Positions 44,801-52,722 of a stretch of 64,000 nt of DNA are shown piece by piece (within the stretch, counting starts at the first letter, position 1; each line of letters starts with the position of its first letter). The stretch spans positions 3,560,501 to 3,624,500 of the forward strand of contig NZ_JAPEPW010000001.1 of assembly GCF_026339955.1 (NCBI RefSeq), written 5' to 3'. Made by a program: the position numbers and the translations under genes. The notes under the pieces are model-generated. The model did not search any database. It was not told the origin of the DNA and saw nothing but the letters and a program-made list of their open reading frames with translations. The stretch is from Streptomyces sp. NBC_01549 (lineage in GTDB: Bacteria; Actinomycetota; Actinomycetes; Streptomycetales; Streptomycetaceae).

Positions 44801-45295
44801 GTGCAAGGTTCGGAGAACTCTTCCCGTCGCGGCCGTCGCTCCTCCACCATGGGCGGCATGCCACTGAACGACATGCCCTGGTGGCGCTGGCGCAGCAATG
44901 TGCGTTCCGCGCTGCACATGCTCTCCGACCCCGCCTTCCAACGTGACGTCTGGCTCGCCGGGATCGACGGATACGGGGACGTCACCGACGCCGTGTACCG
45001 CCTGGTCGAGGACACCTGGCTGGACAACTGGTCCGCCGAGAAGTACGTCGGCACGATCTTCCGGGACTCCCAGGAGGCGGCCCTGGTAGACACCGCCGTG
45101 CTTCGCGTCCTGCGGATCATGCACCAGGTCGGGCCCGACGCACCCGTCTCCGCGTACCTCGACCACCAGGCGTGGCCGGAGGCGCTGCGGGCGGCGCGCG
45201 ACGCGCACGTACGCCTCGCGGTGAGCGACGGCGAGGATCCCGACATCCCCCCGCGGACGCTGGAGGTCCTGCGGATCCTGACGCGGTCGGCGTAG
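44801..45295 (+). CDS. SCO4402-family protein, function unknown
   Basis: A 164-residue protein of the actinobacterial family named after SCO4402. The conserved core is MPWWRWRSNVRSALHMLSDP near residue 25, then GYGDVTDAVYRLVEDTWLDN and WSAEKYVGTIFRDSQEA. It is acidic, without signal or membrane segment. GTG 44801 is supported by the promoter spacing for a leaderless message; ATG 44849 (MGGMPLNDMP) is an alternative that keeps the whole conserved core. It sits just upstream of purU in the same direction, and both may share a transcript. Confidence 0.85.
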   Translation: MQGSENSSRRGRRSSTMGGMPLNDMPWWRWRSNVRSALHMLSDPAFQRDVWLAGIDGYGDVTDAVYRLVEDTWLDNWSAEKYVGTIFRDSQEAALVDTAVLRVLRIMHQVGPDAPVSAYLDHQAWPEALRAARDAHVRLAVSDGEDPDIPPRTLEVLRILTRSA

Positions 45296-45369
45296 CGACC
45301 GGGCGCCGTGGGCGTCCGCGTGGCGGGACGGTCGTCCGGCGCGGTACCTCGTATGGGACCCTGTGGTGC

Positions 45370-46251
45370 ATGAACGATCAGTCCGTCCGCGCCGCCGCGC
45401 CCGCCGAACAGTACGTCCTGACCCTCTCCTGCCCGGACAAGCAGGGAATCGTGCACGCCGTGTCGAGCTACCTCTTCATGACCGGCTGCAACATCGAGGA
45501 CAGTCAGCAGTTCGGCGACCACGACACGGGACTGTTCTTCATGCGTGTCCACTTCTCGGCGGAGGAGCCGGTGACCGTGGACAAGCTGCGCGCGAGCTTC
45601 GCGGCGGTCGGTGACTCCTTCCACATGGACTGGCAGCTCAACCGGGCCGAGGACAAGATGCGGGTCGTGCTGATGGTCAGCAAGTTCGGCCACTGTCTGA
45701 ATGATCTGCTCTTCCGCGCGAGCAGCGGCGCGCTGCCCGTCGACATCGCGGCCGTGGTCTCCAACCACACGGACTTCGCCGAGCTCGTGGCCTCGTACGA
45801 CATCCCCTTCCATCACATTCCGGTGACGAAGGACACGAAGGCGCAGGCCGAGGCGCAGGTGCTCGAACTGGTCCGCTCCGAAGGGGTCGAACTGGTCGTG
45901 CTGGCCCGCTACATGCAGGTGCTCTCGGACGACCTGTGCAAGCAGCTCAGCGGCCGGATCATCAACATCCACCACTCCTTCCTGCCGAGCTTCAAGGGCG
46001 CGAAGCCTTACCACCAGGCGCATGCGCGCGGTGTGAAGCTGATCGGCGCGACGGCGCACTATGTCACCGCCGACCTCGACGAGGGGCCGATCATCGAGCA
46101 GGAGGTCGAGCGCGTCCGTCACGACGTGACGCCCGACGGGCTGGTCGCCATCGGGCGGGACGTGGAGTGCCAGGCGCTGGCGCGCGCGGTGAAGTGGCAC
46201 GCCGAGCGCCGAATCCTCCTGAACGGCCGCCGCACGGTGGTGTTCGCGTAG
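45370..46251 (+). CDS. purU: Formyltetrahydrofolate deformylase
   Basis: A 293-residue enzyme hydrolysing 10-formyl-THF to THF and formate, balancing one-carbon pools and feeding formate to purine synthesis. An ACT domain (VLTLSCPDKQGIVHAVSSYL) occupies residues 15-95. The formyltransferase fold follows with the catalytic Asn-His-Asp set visible in INIHHSFLPSFKGAKPYHQA and GATAHYVTADLDEGPII. Length and order of domains are standard. ATG 45370 lies 74 bases after the SCO4402-family gene. An extragenic repeat follows the stop. Confidence 0.95.
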   Translation: MNDQSVRAAAPAEQYVLTLSCPDKQGIVHAVSSYLFMTGCNIEDSQQFGDHDTGLFFMRVHFSAEEPVTVDKLRASFAAVGDSFHMDWQLNRAEDKMRVVLMVSKFGHCLNDLLFRASSGALPVDIAAVVSNHTDFAELVASYDIPFHHIPVTKDTKAQAEAQVLELVRSEGVELVVLARYMQVLSDDLCKQLSGRIINIHHSFLPSFKGAKPYHQAHARGVKLIGATAHYVTADLDEGPIIEQEVERVRHDVTPDGLVAIGRDVECQALARAVKWHAERRILLNGRRTVVFA

Positions 46252-46266
46252 GGCCGGGGCCGCGTC

Positions 46267-46375
46267 CTTCAGCCCGTCCGGCGTTTGAGGACGAGGCCGT
46301 TCAGGCCGATGCGGGGGTCTGGGGGCGGAGCCCCCAGATAAGGATGGGACGGGTAGGGGCGGCGGGGGCGAGGAA
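46267..46375. repeat. Second copy of the CTTCAGCCCGTCCGGCGTTT extragenic repeat
   Basis: Nearly identical over about 70 bases to 1108-1175 and again at the end (GGATGGGACGGGTAGGGGCG) to 1206-1225. A GGGGGC...GCCCCC hairpin sits in the middle. It fills the gap between convergent purU and the anti-sigma gene, a position where it could act as a two-way terminator. Confidence 0.8.
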
Positions 46376-46386
46376 AGCGGGTCGGC

Positions 46387-47802
46387 TCACATCCGACTCA
46401 GCGACGCGGCGGCGAAGAGCACGTCCCTGATGGCCTCGCGATCACCCACCTGCCCCGCCGCCGCTTCCTCCGGCGACACATGCCCCGCCGCCAGCCGACA
46501 GAACTCCACCCCGTCCAGCGCGACATGCGCGACCTCGTGCTCGGCGGAGGCCACGCTCGCCGGAGAGTCGAGCGGGATCAGCCACTCGCCACCACCGAAG
46601 CCCTCGATCTCCAGACGCAGGCTGCGCCCGGGCGCCCCCGCCGCGACGAGCCGGCGCGGCGCCGGAGCCGACAGCCCCGCCCGCCGCCGCTCGGCGAGCG
46701 ACACGGGCAGCATCCGCGCCGCCAGATCGATCATCCGGTGCAGATGACGCGGCGCGGGCGGCTCGTACGGATAGTCCACGGCGTCCGCGATGTCCCCCGC
46801 GTGCACCCAGCACTCGAAGGCGCGGTCCAGCATCGAGTCGCTGAGCGGCAGTTCGAAACCGCCGTACGACACGGCGAGCCGCCCGGAGCCCCCGCCCGCG
46901 AACGCCACCGTACGGACGAGATGGTGGCTCTGCTCCCGCCAGGGCCCGCGCACGGCCCGGGTGGGCGGGAAGTGCGAGGCACGCCAGTAAGCCTCGGTGC
47001 GCTCCGAAGGGGTCGTGGCACCCGGAGCCGCCCCCGGCGCCTCGGTCTTCGCGCTCGTCGCTCCGCCGAGCGGGTCCTCCAGGCCCAGCGCGACCCCCAC
47101 CAGCCCGTCCACGGAGAGCAGATGCGCGATGACCCCGGCCACGGTCGTACGCCGGCTCAGGGGTGCGTCGCCCTCGAACCAGCGCAACCGCACCGGCGCG
47201 TGCCACTCCGCGTCTCCTATGTCCTGCAACAGCGCGTCGAGCCGCGCGGTCTCCGCGTCGTAGGGAGCCGCCCACTCGGGCACCGGAATACGCGCAGGGC
47301 GCCGGTCCAGGCAGCTCTCCAGGACCCGGGTGCGCAGCGCCGGGTCGATGTCGAGGCTCTCCTGCGGGTGCAGCAGCCCGACCGCCTCACGCAGCCGCAG
47401 CGCCTCGTCCGCGCACGAGCCGCACTCCCCGAGGTGCTCCTCGACCGCCTCCGTCTCCGGAGCCGAGCAGGCGGCCAGCGCCCACGCGCCGAGCAGTGAC
47501 TTCAGCACCCGGTGTTCCAGGGCGAGCGGCGTGGGTTCGGGCAGCGGAAGTCCGGTGTCCTCGACGGAGGAACGCGGCGTGGGGATACGCGGCGGCTGTC
47601 CCGAACCGGAGGTACCGGCGGAACCGGGGAACCCACCGTCATCGCCCCCGCTGTCCACGCCACCGTCCTTGGCCTCGTGCTCCTCGCGCTTGTCGTGCTC
47701 CTCGCGCTTGTCGTCCTCCTCGTGCTTGTCGTGCTCCTCGTGTTTGTCGTGTTCGTCGAAAGGCTCGTCGAAGGTCTCGAACCGGTCCGCTCCGCCACTC
47801 AC
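46387..47802 (-). CDS. Zinc-binding anti-sigma factor fused to a DinB/maleylpyruvate-isomerase domain
   Basis: A 471-residue protein. Residues 8-45 are a charged His/Asp/Glu/Lys repeat built on HDKREE/HDKHEE. A zinc-finger anti-sigma domain follows near 95-150 (LEHRVLKSLLGAWALAACSA, EEHLGECGSCADE), with the His-x3-Cys-x2-Cys core as HLGECGSC. The rest (from about 175) is a mycothiol-dependent maleylpyruvate isomerase/DinB-like fold (WAAPYDAETARLDALLQDI, CWVHAGDIADAVDYPYEP). GTG at 47800-47802 overlaps the sigma factor stop (GTGA), so sigma and anti-sigma are translationally coupled. The second domain may be the sensor, perhaps of a thiol or ligand. Confidence 0.85.
   Translation of the reverse strand: MSGGADRFETFDEPFDEHDKHEEHDKHEEDDKREEHDKREEHEAKDGGVDSGGDDGGFPGSAGTSGSGQPPRIPTPRSSVEDTGLPLPEPTPLALEHRVLKSLLGAWALAACSAPETEAVEEHLGECGSCADEALRLREAVGLLHPQESLDIDPALRTRVLESCLDRRPARIPVPEWAAPYDAETARLDALLQDIGDAEWHAPVRLRWFEGDAPLSRRTTVAGVIAHLLSVDGLVGVALGLEDPLGGATSAKTEAPGAAPGATTPSERTEAYWRASHFPPTRAVRGPWREQSHHLVRTVAFAGGGSGRLAVSYGGFELPLSDSMLDRAFECWVHAGDIADAVDYPYEPPAPRHLHRMIDLAARMLPVSLAERRRAGLSAPAPRRLVAAGAPGRSLRLEIEGFGGGEWLIPLDSPASVASAEHEVAHVALDGVEFCRLAAGHVSPEEAAAGQVGDREAIRDVLFAAASLSRM
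47677..47748 (-). repeat. Four 18-bp tandem repeats coding the charged head of the anti-sigma factor
   Basis: Units start at 47677, 47695, 47713 and 47731 with consensus GTGCTCCTCGCGCTTGTC on the + strand, each coding a Asp-Lys-Arg/His-Glu-Glu-His hexapeptide. A partial unit follows. The repeat stays in frame and may vary in copy number between strains. Confidence 0.85.
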
Positions 47803-48380
47803 CGCGCACCTCCGTATTCGGGCGGCACACCGGAGGGCCCGGCGTCGTGGGCGGTGGACAGCAGTTGCAGGCCGAGGCGGAGCCGGCGGCGGGCCTCGTC
47901 CTCGGTGACGCCGAGGTCGGCGGCGGCCTGGCGGTAGTCGCGGCGCTGGAAGTACGCCAGCTCCAGGGCGGCCCGCAACGGGGTCGGCATGGACGTGACG
48001 ATGTAGTCAGCGCGGGCGGCGACGGAGGCGCTGCGCACTTTGCGTTCCAACTCCTCGGTGGTGCCGCCGCCGTCCAGGGCGAGCGCGGCGGTCTCGGTGG
48101 TGCGCAGCCGCTGCACGGCGAGCCGGTGGGTCAGCGTGGCGATCCAGGAGCGCAGGGGCCCCTGCTTGGGGTCGTACGACTCGGGGCTCTGCCAGACGTG
48201 GGCGAACACCTCGCGCGTGATGCCGTCGGCGGCCCGCTCGTCGCCGAGCACGCGGTGCGCGAGGCCGTGTACGAGCGAGGCGAACCGGTCGTAGAGCTCA
48301 CCGAGCGCGGCCGCCTCCCCGCGTGCGAGCCGCTGCTGCATCTTGCGGTCCCAGCGGGGCGGTGCGTCCTTCCTCGCCAT
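47799..48380 (-). CDS. ECF-type RNA polymerase sigma factor
   Basis: A 193-residue sigma-70 family factor with regions 2 and 4 only. Region 2 reads ALGELYDRFASLVHGLAHRV and VFAHVWQSPESYDPKQGPLRSWI; region 4 reads PTPLRAALELAYFQRRDYRQ then AAADLGVTEDEARRRLRLGLQLL. It is paired with the anti-sigma gene whose GTG overlaps its stop. ATG at 48378-48380. The 388-base gap upstream contains a strong inverted repeat (48607-48628) and two GTTTCAT direct repeats. It probably directs a small stress regulon that may include its own operon. The order sigma, anti-sigma, anti-anti-sigma, EF-hand matches S. coelicolor as I recall. Confidence 0.9.
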   Translation of the reverse strand: MARKDAPPRWDRKMQQRLARGEAAALGELYDRFASLVHGLAHRVLGDERAADGITREVFAHVWQSPESYDPKQGPLRSWIATLTHRLAVQRLRTTETAALALDGGGTTEELERKVRSASVAARADYIVTSMPTPLRAALELAYFQRRDYRQAAADLGVTEDEARRRLRLGLQLLSTAHDAGPSGVPPEYGGAR

Positions 48381-48606
48381 GCGGCCCCCTCACTCTGCTC
48401 CTGCCCGGCGCCTGTCCCTGCGTCCCTGTCCGTACCGGCCGGCGTCCCCGTCCAGCCTGTGTGCATCGCTGTCTCGAATGTAGTCGGCACGTCCGACAGC
48501 GCACGCCCCTTTACGTCAATGTGCGCCCCTGGACGGGGTGCGGATGGTAGAAGCCCATCACTTCCCCCCTTGGATCCGATCGAACTAGACCGTATGTGAC
48601 CACTGA

Positions 48607-48628
48607 ACGACCGAAACAGCTCGGTCGT
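48607..48628. promoter_or_regulatory. Perfect inverted repeat in the gap between sigma factor and STAS gene
   Basis: ACGACCGA (48607-48614) and TCGGTCGT (48621-48628) pair fully around AACAGC. Further on, GTTTCAT occurs at 48654 and 48676, 22 bases apart, the first in GACGTTTCATCGA and the second in GGTGTTTCATGGA. The gap 48381-48768 is otherwise without a gene. Divergent promoters for the sigma operon and the STAS gene must lie here. Confidence 0.45.
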
Positions 48629-48768
48629 CCAGCGTTTTCGACTGTAGACCGACGTTTCATCGATCCCGTACCGGTGTTTCATGGAACGACGGTGGGGCAA
48701 CCGCGCTGACAGGAAGCGTAAGAGGTGCTTCCGTTTTTCGGCGGGCGAGGCGAGCGGGAGGCGTTGCG

Positions 48769-49143
48769 GTGACGCTCAAGGTGACCGACGACGAATGGGG
48801 CGAGTGGGCCGTGCTCCGGGTGTCGGGCGAGATGGATCTCGTGACGTCTCCGGTGCTGCGCCGGCGGGTGCACGAGGCGGTGGCGGAGGGCCGCCGCAGT
48901 CTGGTCCTCGACCTCTCCGAGGTTCTCTTCTGCGACTCCAGCGGTGTCGGGGTCCTCATCGCGACCCGCCGCCTGGTCCGCTCCTGCCAGGGGCGTCTGC
49001 GGCTGATCCTGCCGGCCCGGGGCGCGTCCGACGTCTCCCACGTCAACCGCGTTCTCGGGGCCCTCGGCGTGCGCCGCCTCTTCGATGTCTATCCGGACGT
49101 CGGCTCGGCCGTCGACGAGGAATCGAGCCCGCTGTCGGCGTGA
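48769..49143 (+). CDS. STAS-domain anti-sigma factor antagonist
   Basis: A 124-residue SpoIIAA/RsbV/BldG-like protein. The key region LDLSEVLFCDSSGVGVLIA holds the Ser expected to be phosphorylated by a partner kinase. GEMDLVTSPVLRRRV and the C-terminal LGALGVRRLFDVYP complete the fold. When unphosphorylated such proteins free a sigma factor by binding its anti-sigma kinase. No RsbW-type kinase is adjacent; the nearest in this window is at 55294-55776, and the neighbouring zinc anti-sigma factor is of another class. GTG 48769 follows GGGAGG. Confidence 0.9.
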   Translation: MTLKVTDDEWGEWAVLRVSGEMDLVTSPVLRRRVHEAVAEGRRSLVLDLSEVLFCDSSGVGVLIATRRLVRSCQGRLRLILPARGASDVSHVNRVLGALGVRRLFDVYPDVGSAVDEESSPLSA

Positions 49144-49299
49144 GCCCGCGCCACACAGTTGTCCGGGAATTCCCTCGGTCTTGGCACAACCGTCGTTTTC
49201 CCCCACCCCCGGTGGCCTGGGCGTCGTACGCTCCGTGCCAGATGAAAACCGCAGTCCGGCTGAGAGTCCGGCTGAGTTGTAAGGCGGTCCGAGAAGACC

Positions 49300-49812
49300 A
49301 TGGTCAGCACCGAGTACGAGCGCAGGATTGCCGCCCGCTTCGCAGGCTTCGACCAGGACGGCAACGGCTACATCGACCGGGAGGACTTCAACGCCGCGGC
49401 GAAGTCGGTTCTCGCCGAGTTCGATACGACGGCGCGGTCGGACAAGGGCCAGGCCCTGTACGTCGGCGCGGAGGCGTTCTGGCAGGGCATGGCGGGGATA
49501 GCGGATCGTGACGGCGATCAGCGCATCACCCGGGCGGAGTTCGTGAACGGCGCCGTGAAGCGGCTGCGTGACAGCCCCGACCGCTTCGGGGAGATCGCCC
49601 GTCCCTTCCTGCACGCGGCCCTCGCCGTCGCGGACACCGACGGGGACGGAACGGCAACGGTCGAGGAGGCCGTTCGCGTACTCAAGGCCCTGGGCGTGCC
49701 GGACGGCGTCGCCGCCGTGGCGGCCGCGGCGCTCGACACGGACGCCGACGGCCGGATCGGCGAAACGGAGGTCGTCACCTCGTTCGCCCGCTACTTCACC
49801 GTGCCGGAGTAG
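49300..49812 (+). CDS. EF-hand calcium-binding protein (calerythrin-like)
   Basis: A 170-residue cytoplasmic protein with four EF-hand loops: DQDGNGYIDRED (about residue 18), DRDGDQRITRAE (about 68), DTDGDGTATVEE (about 112) and DTDADGRIGETE (about 147). The loops keep Asp at positions 1, 3 and usually 5, and an acidic residue at 12, so calcium binding is expected. Size and spacing match calerythrin from actinomycetes. ATG 49300 has GAGAAG upstream. It probably buffers calcium or relays a calcium signal during development; no direct partner is encoded nearby. Confidence 0.92.
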   Translation: MVSTEYERRIAARFAGFDQDGNGYIDREDFNAAAKSVLAEFDTTARSDKGQALYVGAEAFWQGMAGIADRDGDQRITRAEFVNGAVKRLRDSPDRFGEIARPFLHAALAVADTDGDGTATVEEAVRVLKALGVPDGVAAVAAAALDTDADGRIGETEVVTSFARYFTVPE

Positions 49813-49856
49813 CCCCTACGGGACCCGCACTCCCCCTGGCCGTCCGGTCCCCACCC

Positions 49857-51362
49857 TCACCCCTCCCCCGAAAACCGCTCCCTGAGCTTGTACTTCAGTA
49901 CCTTTCGGAGCGTTTCGTTGCGGGGGAGGGCGTCCACCACCTCCAGCTGCTCGGGGAGTTTGTGGACGGAGAGTCCCTCCTCGCGCAGGTACGAGATCAC
50001 GACGGGGAGCGTCAGTTCGGCGGCGCCCGGGGGCTGTTCGACCACCGCGCAGACCCGCTCGCCGCGTTCGGCGTCCGGGAGGCCGATCACCGCGACGTCG
50101 CCGACGGCGGGGTGCCGGTGCAGCAGGTCCTCGATCTCCTTCGCGGAGATGTTCTCGCCCTTGCGGATGATGACGTCCTTCAGGCGCCCGGTGAGGACGA
50201 GATGCCCGCTCTTTGTCAGATGACCTACGTCGCCGGTGATCAGGTACCCGTCCTCGTCGAAGGCCTCGGCGGTCTGCGCCGGGTCCAGATAGCCCTGGCA
50301 GACGGCCTCCCCGCGCAGCCGTACCTCGCCGTCCACGATCCGTATCTCCATGCTCTCCGGCGGCCGGCCCTCCGTCGTCGCGAGGTTCTCGGCCGTGTCG
50401 TCCGGCGCCCCCATCGTGATCATCGGGACCTCGGTCATCCCGTACCCGTGGGTGAGCTGCACGCCCATCTCCCGTACGACGGAGTGGTAGACCTCGGGCG
50501 GCTTCGGCGCGCCGCCGCCCGCCAGCAGCCGCAGCGTGGGGATGACCGGCTCGGACGGCCGTTTGCGCTGCTCGGCGAGGAACATCGAGTAGAACGCCGT
50601 CGAACCGCCCGCCACCGTCACCCCGTGCCGCCGGTACTCCGCCAGCGCCGCCGGCAGTGCGAAGTGCTCGAACATCACCGCGGGGAAGCCGTACAGCAGC
50701 AGCATCACCGTGTAGTCGGGCCCGGCGATGTGCGCGTACGGGAAGGCCATCGAGCCCACGTCGTCGGCCGACAGGCGCAGCGCGTGGGCGAGACACGACC
50801 CGCCCGCGATCAGCGAACGGTCCGTGTGGAGGACGCCCTTGGGGTCGGACGTCGTCCCCGAGGTCCAGTAGATCCAGCGGACCGAGGTGCCCTCGGCGGG
50901 TGGCGCGGGCAGCGCGGCGGGATCGCCGTCCGGCAGCACGTCGTACGCCTCGAAGACGCCCTTCGCGCCGAGCCGCCGCGCCATCGCCGTGTGGTCGAAG
51001 CCCCGCCACTCGCCCGGTACGGCGAAGTACTCGGCCTTGGACTCCCTGAGCGCGAAGCCGACCTCGCGGTCGCGGTAGAAGGGGATGACCGGGGACTGCA
51101 CGGCGCCCAGGCGGGCCAGGGCGAAGGACAGCAGGGCGGTCTCGATACGGGTGGGCAGCTGCCAGGCGACCACCGTGCCGGGGCGTACGCCCATGTCGTA
51201 CAGGCCCGCCGCCACCCGCTCGGCGCGGTCGCGCAACTCGCCGAAGCTCAGGGTGCGGTCCTCCTGGAGAAGGACCGGGCGGTCGGGGGTGAGGTCGGCC
51301 CGGCGGGCGACCAGTTCCCAGAGGGTGCGGCATGCGCTCAGTGCGTGGGCGGTGTCGTTCAC
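49857..51362 (-). CDS. Acyl-CoA synthetase (cyclohexanecarboxylate-CoA ligase-like)
   Basis: A 501-residue adenylate-forming ligase. It has the nucleotide loop YWTSGTTSDPKGV, aromatic motif THGYGMTEVP, YLITGDVGHL hinge segment and C-terminal ALPRNETLRKVLKYKL with the catalytic Lys region. The GxGxP-like AGGGAPKPPEV and IIRKGENISAKEIE are typical of ligases for cyclic or aromatic acids. GTG at 51360-51362 is taken as start; upstream in-frame codons cross the operator. It is divergent from the amidohydrolase operon, and both promoters carry copies of the same 19-bp operator (51390-51408 here). It is probably the activating step of the second acyl-CoA pathway. Confidence 0.9.
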   Translation of the reverse strand: MNDTAHALSACRTLWELVARRADLTPDRPVLLQEDRTLSFGELRDRAERVAAGLYDMGVRPGTVVAWQLPTRIETALLSFALARLGAVQSPVIPFYRDREVGFALRESKAEYFAVPGEWRGFDHTAMARRLGAKGVFEAYDVLPDGDPAALPAPPAEGTSVRWIYWTSGTTSDPKGVLHTDRSLIAGGSCLAHALRLSADDVGSMAFPYAHIAGPDYTVMLLLYGFPAVMFEHFALPAALAEYRRHGVTVAGGSTAFYSMFLAEQRKRPSEPVIPTLRLLAGGGAPKPPEVYHSVVREMGVQLTHGYGMTEVPMITMGAPDDTAENLATTEGRPPESMEIRIVDGEVRLRGEAVCQGYLDPAQTAEAFDEDGYLITGDVGHLTKSGHLVLTGRLKDVIIRKGENISAKEIEDLLHRHPAVGDVAVIGLPDAERGERVCAVVEQPPGAAELTLPVVISYLREEGLSVHKLPEQLEVVDALPRNETLRKVLKYKLRERFSGEG

Positions 51363-51389
51363 GGCGGCGGCCCCCTGTGACCGTGATAC

Positions 51390-51408
51390 AGCTGACGGAC
51401 AGTCAGAT
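51390..51408. promoter_or_regulatory. Operator copy A of the shared 19-bp motif
   Basis: AGCTGACGGACAGTCAGAT, with CTGAC-N5-GTCAG arms. It matches the consensus ATCTGACGGRTCGTCAGAT shared with sites B, C and D. It lies 28 bases upstream of the ligase start, where bound repressor would block transcription. Confidence 0.75.
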
Positions 51409-51478
51409 CGTGGCAGAGCGTAGGGCTCGGCGCCTTGTCGGTCCAGGGGTGCGGGACTAGCCTGCTGGGGAAGCAAGT

Positions 51479-51497
51479 ATCTGACGACCCATCAGAT
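51479..51497. promoter_or_regulatory. Operator copy B of the shared 19-bp motif
   Basis: ATCTGACGACCCATCAGAT; read on the minus strand it is ATCTGATGGGTCGTCAGAT, one base from the consensus. Extended arms TATCTGA and TCAGATA are perfect. It lies 25 bases upstream of the amidohydrolase start. Confidence 0.78.
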
Positions 51498-51521
51498 ATG
51501 TACGCCAGGCGGAGGGGAACC

Positions 51522-52715
51522 ATGACCGAACTGCCCCGCATCATCAGCGTCGACGACCACGTGATCGAGCCCGCGCACCTCTTCGAGACCTGGCTGCCGA
51601 AGAAGTACCAGGACCGGGGACCCAAGCCCCTCACGGCCGGAATCGGCGAACTCGCCTACGTCGGCGGCAAGTACCAGATCACCATGGACCCGGACGGCCC
51701 GCCCACCGACTGGTGGATCTACGAGGACCTCAAGTTCCCGTACAAGCGCAACATCGCCGCCGTCGGCTTCGACCGCGACGAGATGACCCTGGAGGGCATC
51801 ACGCGCGCGGAGATGCGGCGCGGCTGCTGGGACCCCGTCGAGCGGCTCAAGGACATGGACCTCAACCACGTCGAGGGAAGCCTCTGCTTCCCGACGTTCC
51901 CCCGCTTCTGCGGGCAGACCTTCGCCGAGGCGCACGACAAGGAGGTCGCCCTGGCCTGCGTGCGCGCGTACAACGACTGGATGGTCGAGGAGTGGTGCGG
52001 CGACAGTGGCGGCCGGCTGATCCCGCTGTGCCTCATCCCGCTGTGGGACATCGAGCTGGCGGTCGCGGAGATCCGGCGCAACGCCGCGCGCGGAGTGAAG
52101 GCGGTGACCTTCTCCGAGATCCCCACCCACCTCGGCCTGCCCTCCATCCACTCCGGCTACTGGGACCCGTTCTTCGCGGTCTGCCAGGAGACGGGGACGG
52201 TCGTGAACATGCACATCGGTTCCTCGTCGCAGATGCCCGCCGCGTCCCCGGACGCGCCCCCGGCCGTACAGGCCTCGCTGTCCTTCAACAACGCCATGGC
52301 CTCGATGATGGACTTCCTCTTCAGCGGGGTGCTGGTGAAGTTCCCGCGCCTCAAACTCGCCTACTCCGAAGGGCAGATGGGCTGGATCCCGTACGCCCTG
52401 GAGCGTGCCGACGACGTCTGGGAGGAGCACCGCGCCTGGGGCGGCGTCCGGGACCTCATCCCGGATCCGCCCTCGACGTACTACTACCGGCAGATCTTCT
52501 GCTGCTTCTTCCGCGACAAGCACGGCGTCGCCTCGCTGGACGTCGTGGGACGGGACAACGCCACCTTCGAGACCGACTACCCGCACGTCGACTCGACCTT
52601 CCCGCACACCAAGGAGGTCGCCCTCGACCATGTGAAGGGCCTCGACGACGAGACGATCCACAAGCTGATGCGCGGGAACGCGATCCGCATGCTCGATCTG
52701 GACCTCGACAAGTAG
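51522..52715 (+). CDS. Amidohydrolase family protein (ACMSD-like metal hydrolase)
   Basis: A 397-residue TIM-barrel metal-dependent hydrolase of the amidohydrolase-2 group. The opening SVDDHVIEPAHLFETWLP gives the first metal motif (Asp-x-His). The barrel core includes GSLCFPTFPRFCGQTF and VNMHIGSSSQMP with a further His. LKLAYSEGQMGWIPYALERA and the late TFETDYPHVDSTFPH supply remaining ligands. Members decarboxylate or hydrate cyclic acids and are common in actinobacterial acyl-CoA clusters. ATG 51522 has GGAGGGG 5 bases upstream, so a longer frame is rejected. It starts a three-gene run with two dehydrogenases. Confidence 0.88.
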   Translation: MTELPRIISVDDHVIEPAHLFETWLPKKYQDRGPKPLTAGIGELAYVGGKYQITMDPDGPPTDWWIYEDLKFPYKRNIAAVGFDRDEMTLEGITRAEMRRGCWDPVERLKDMDLNHVEGSLCFPTFPRFCGQTFAEAHDKEVALACVRAYNDWMVEEWCGDSGGRLIPLCLIPLWDIELAVAEIRRNAARGVKAVTFSEIPTHLGLPSIHSGYWDPFFAVCQETGTVVNMHIGSSSQMPAASPDAPPAVQASLSFNNAMASMMDFLFSGVLVKFPRLKLAYSEGQMGWIPYALERADDVWEEHRAWGGVRDLIPDPPSTYYYRQIFCCFFRDKHGVASLDVVGRDNATFETDYPHVDSTFPHTKEVALDHVKGLDDETIHKLMRGNAIRMLDLDLDK

Positions 52716-52722
52716 ACGGCCC

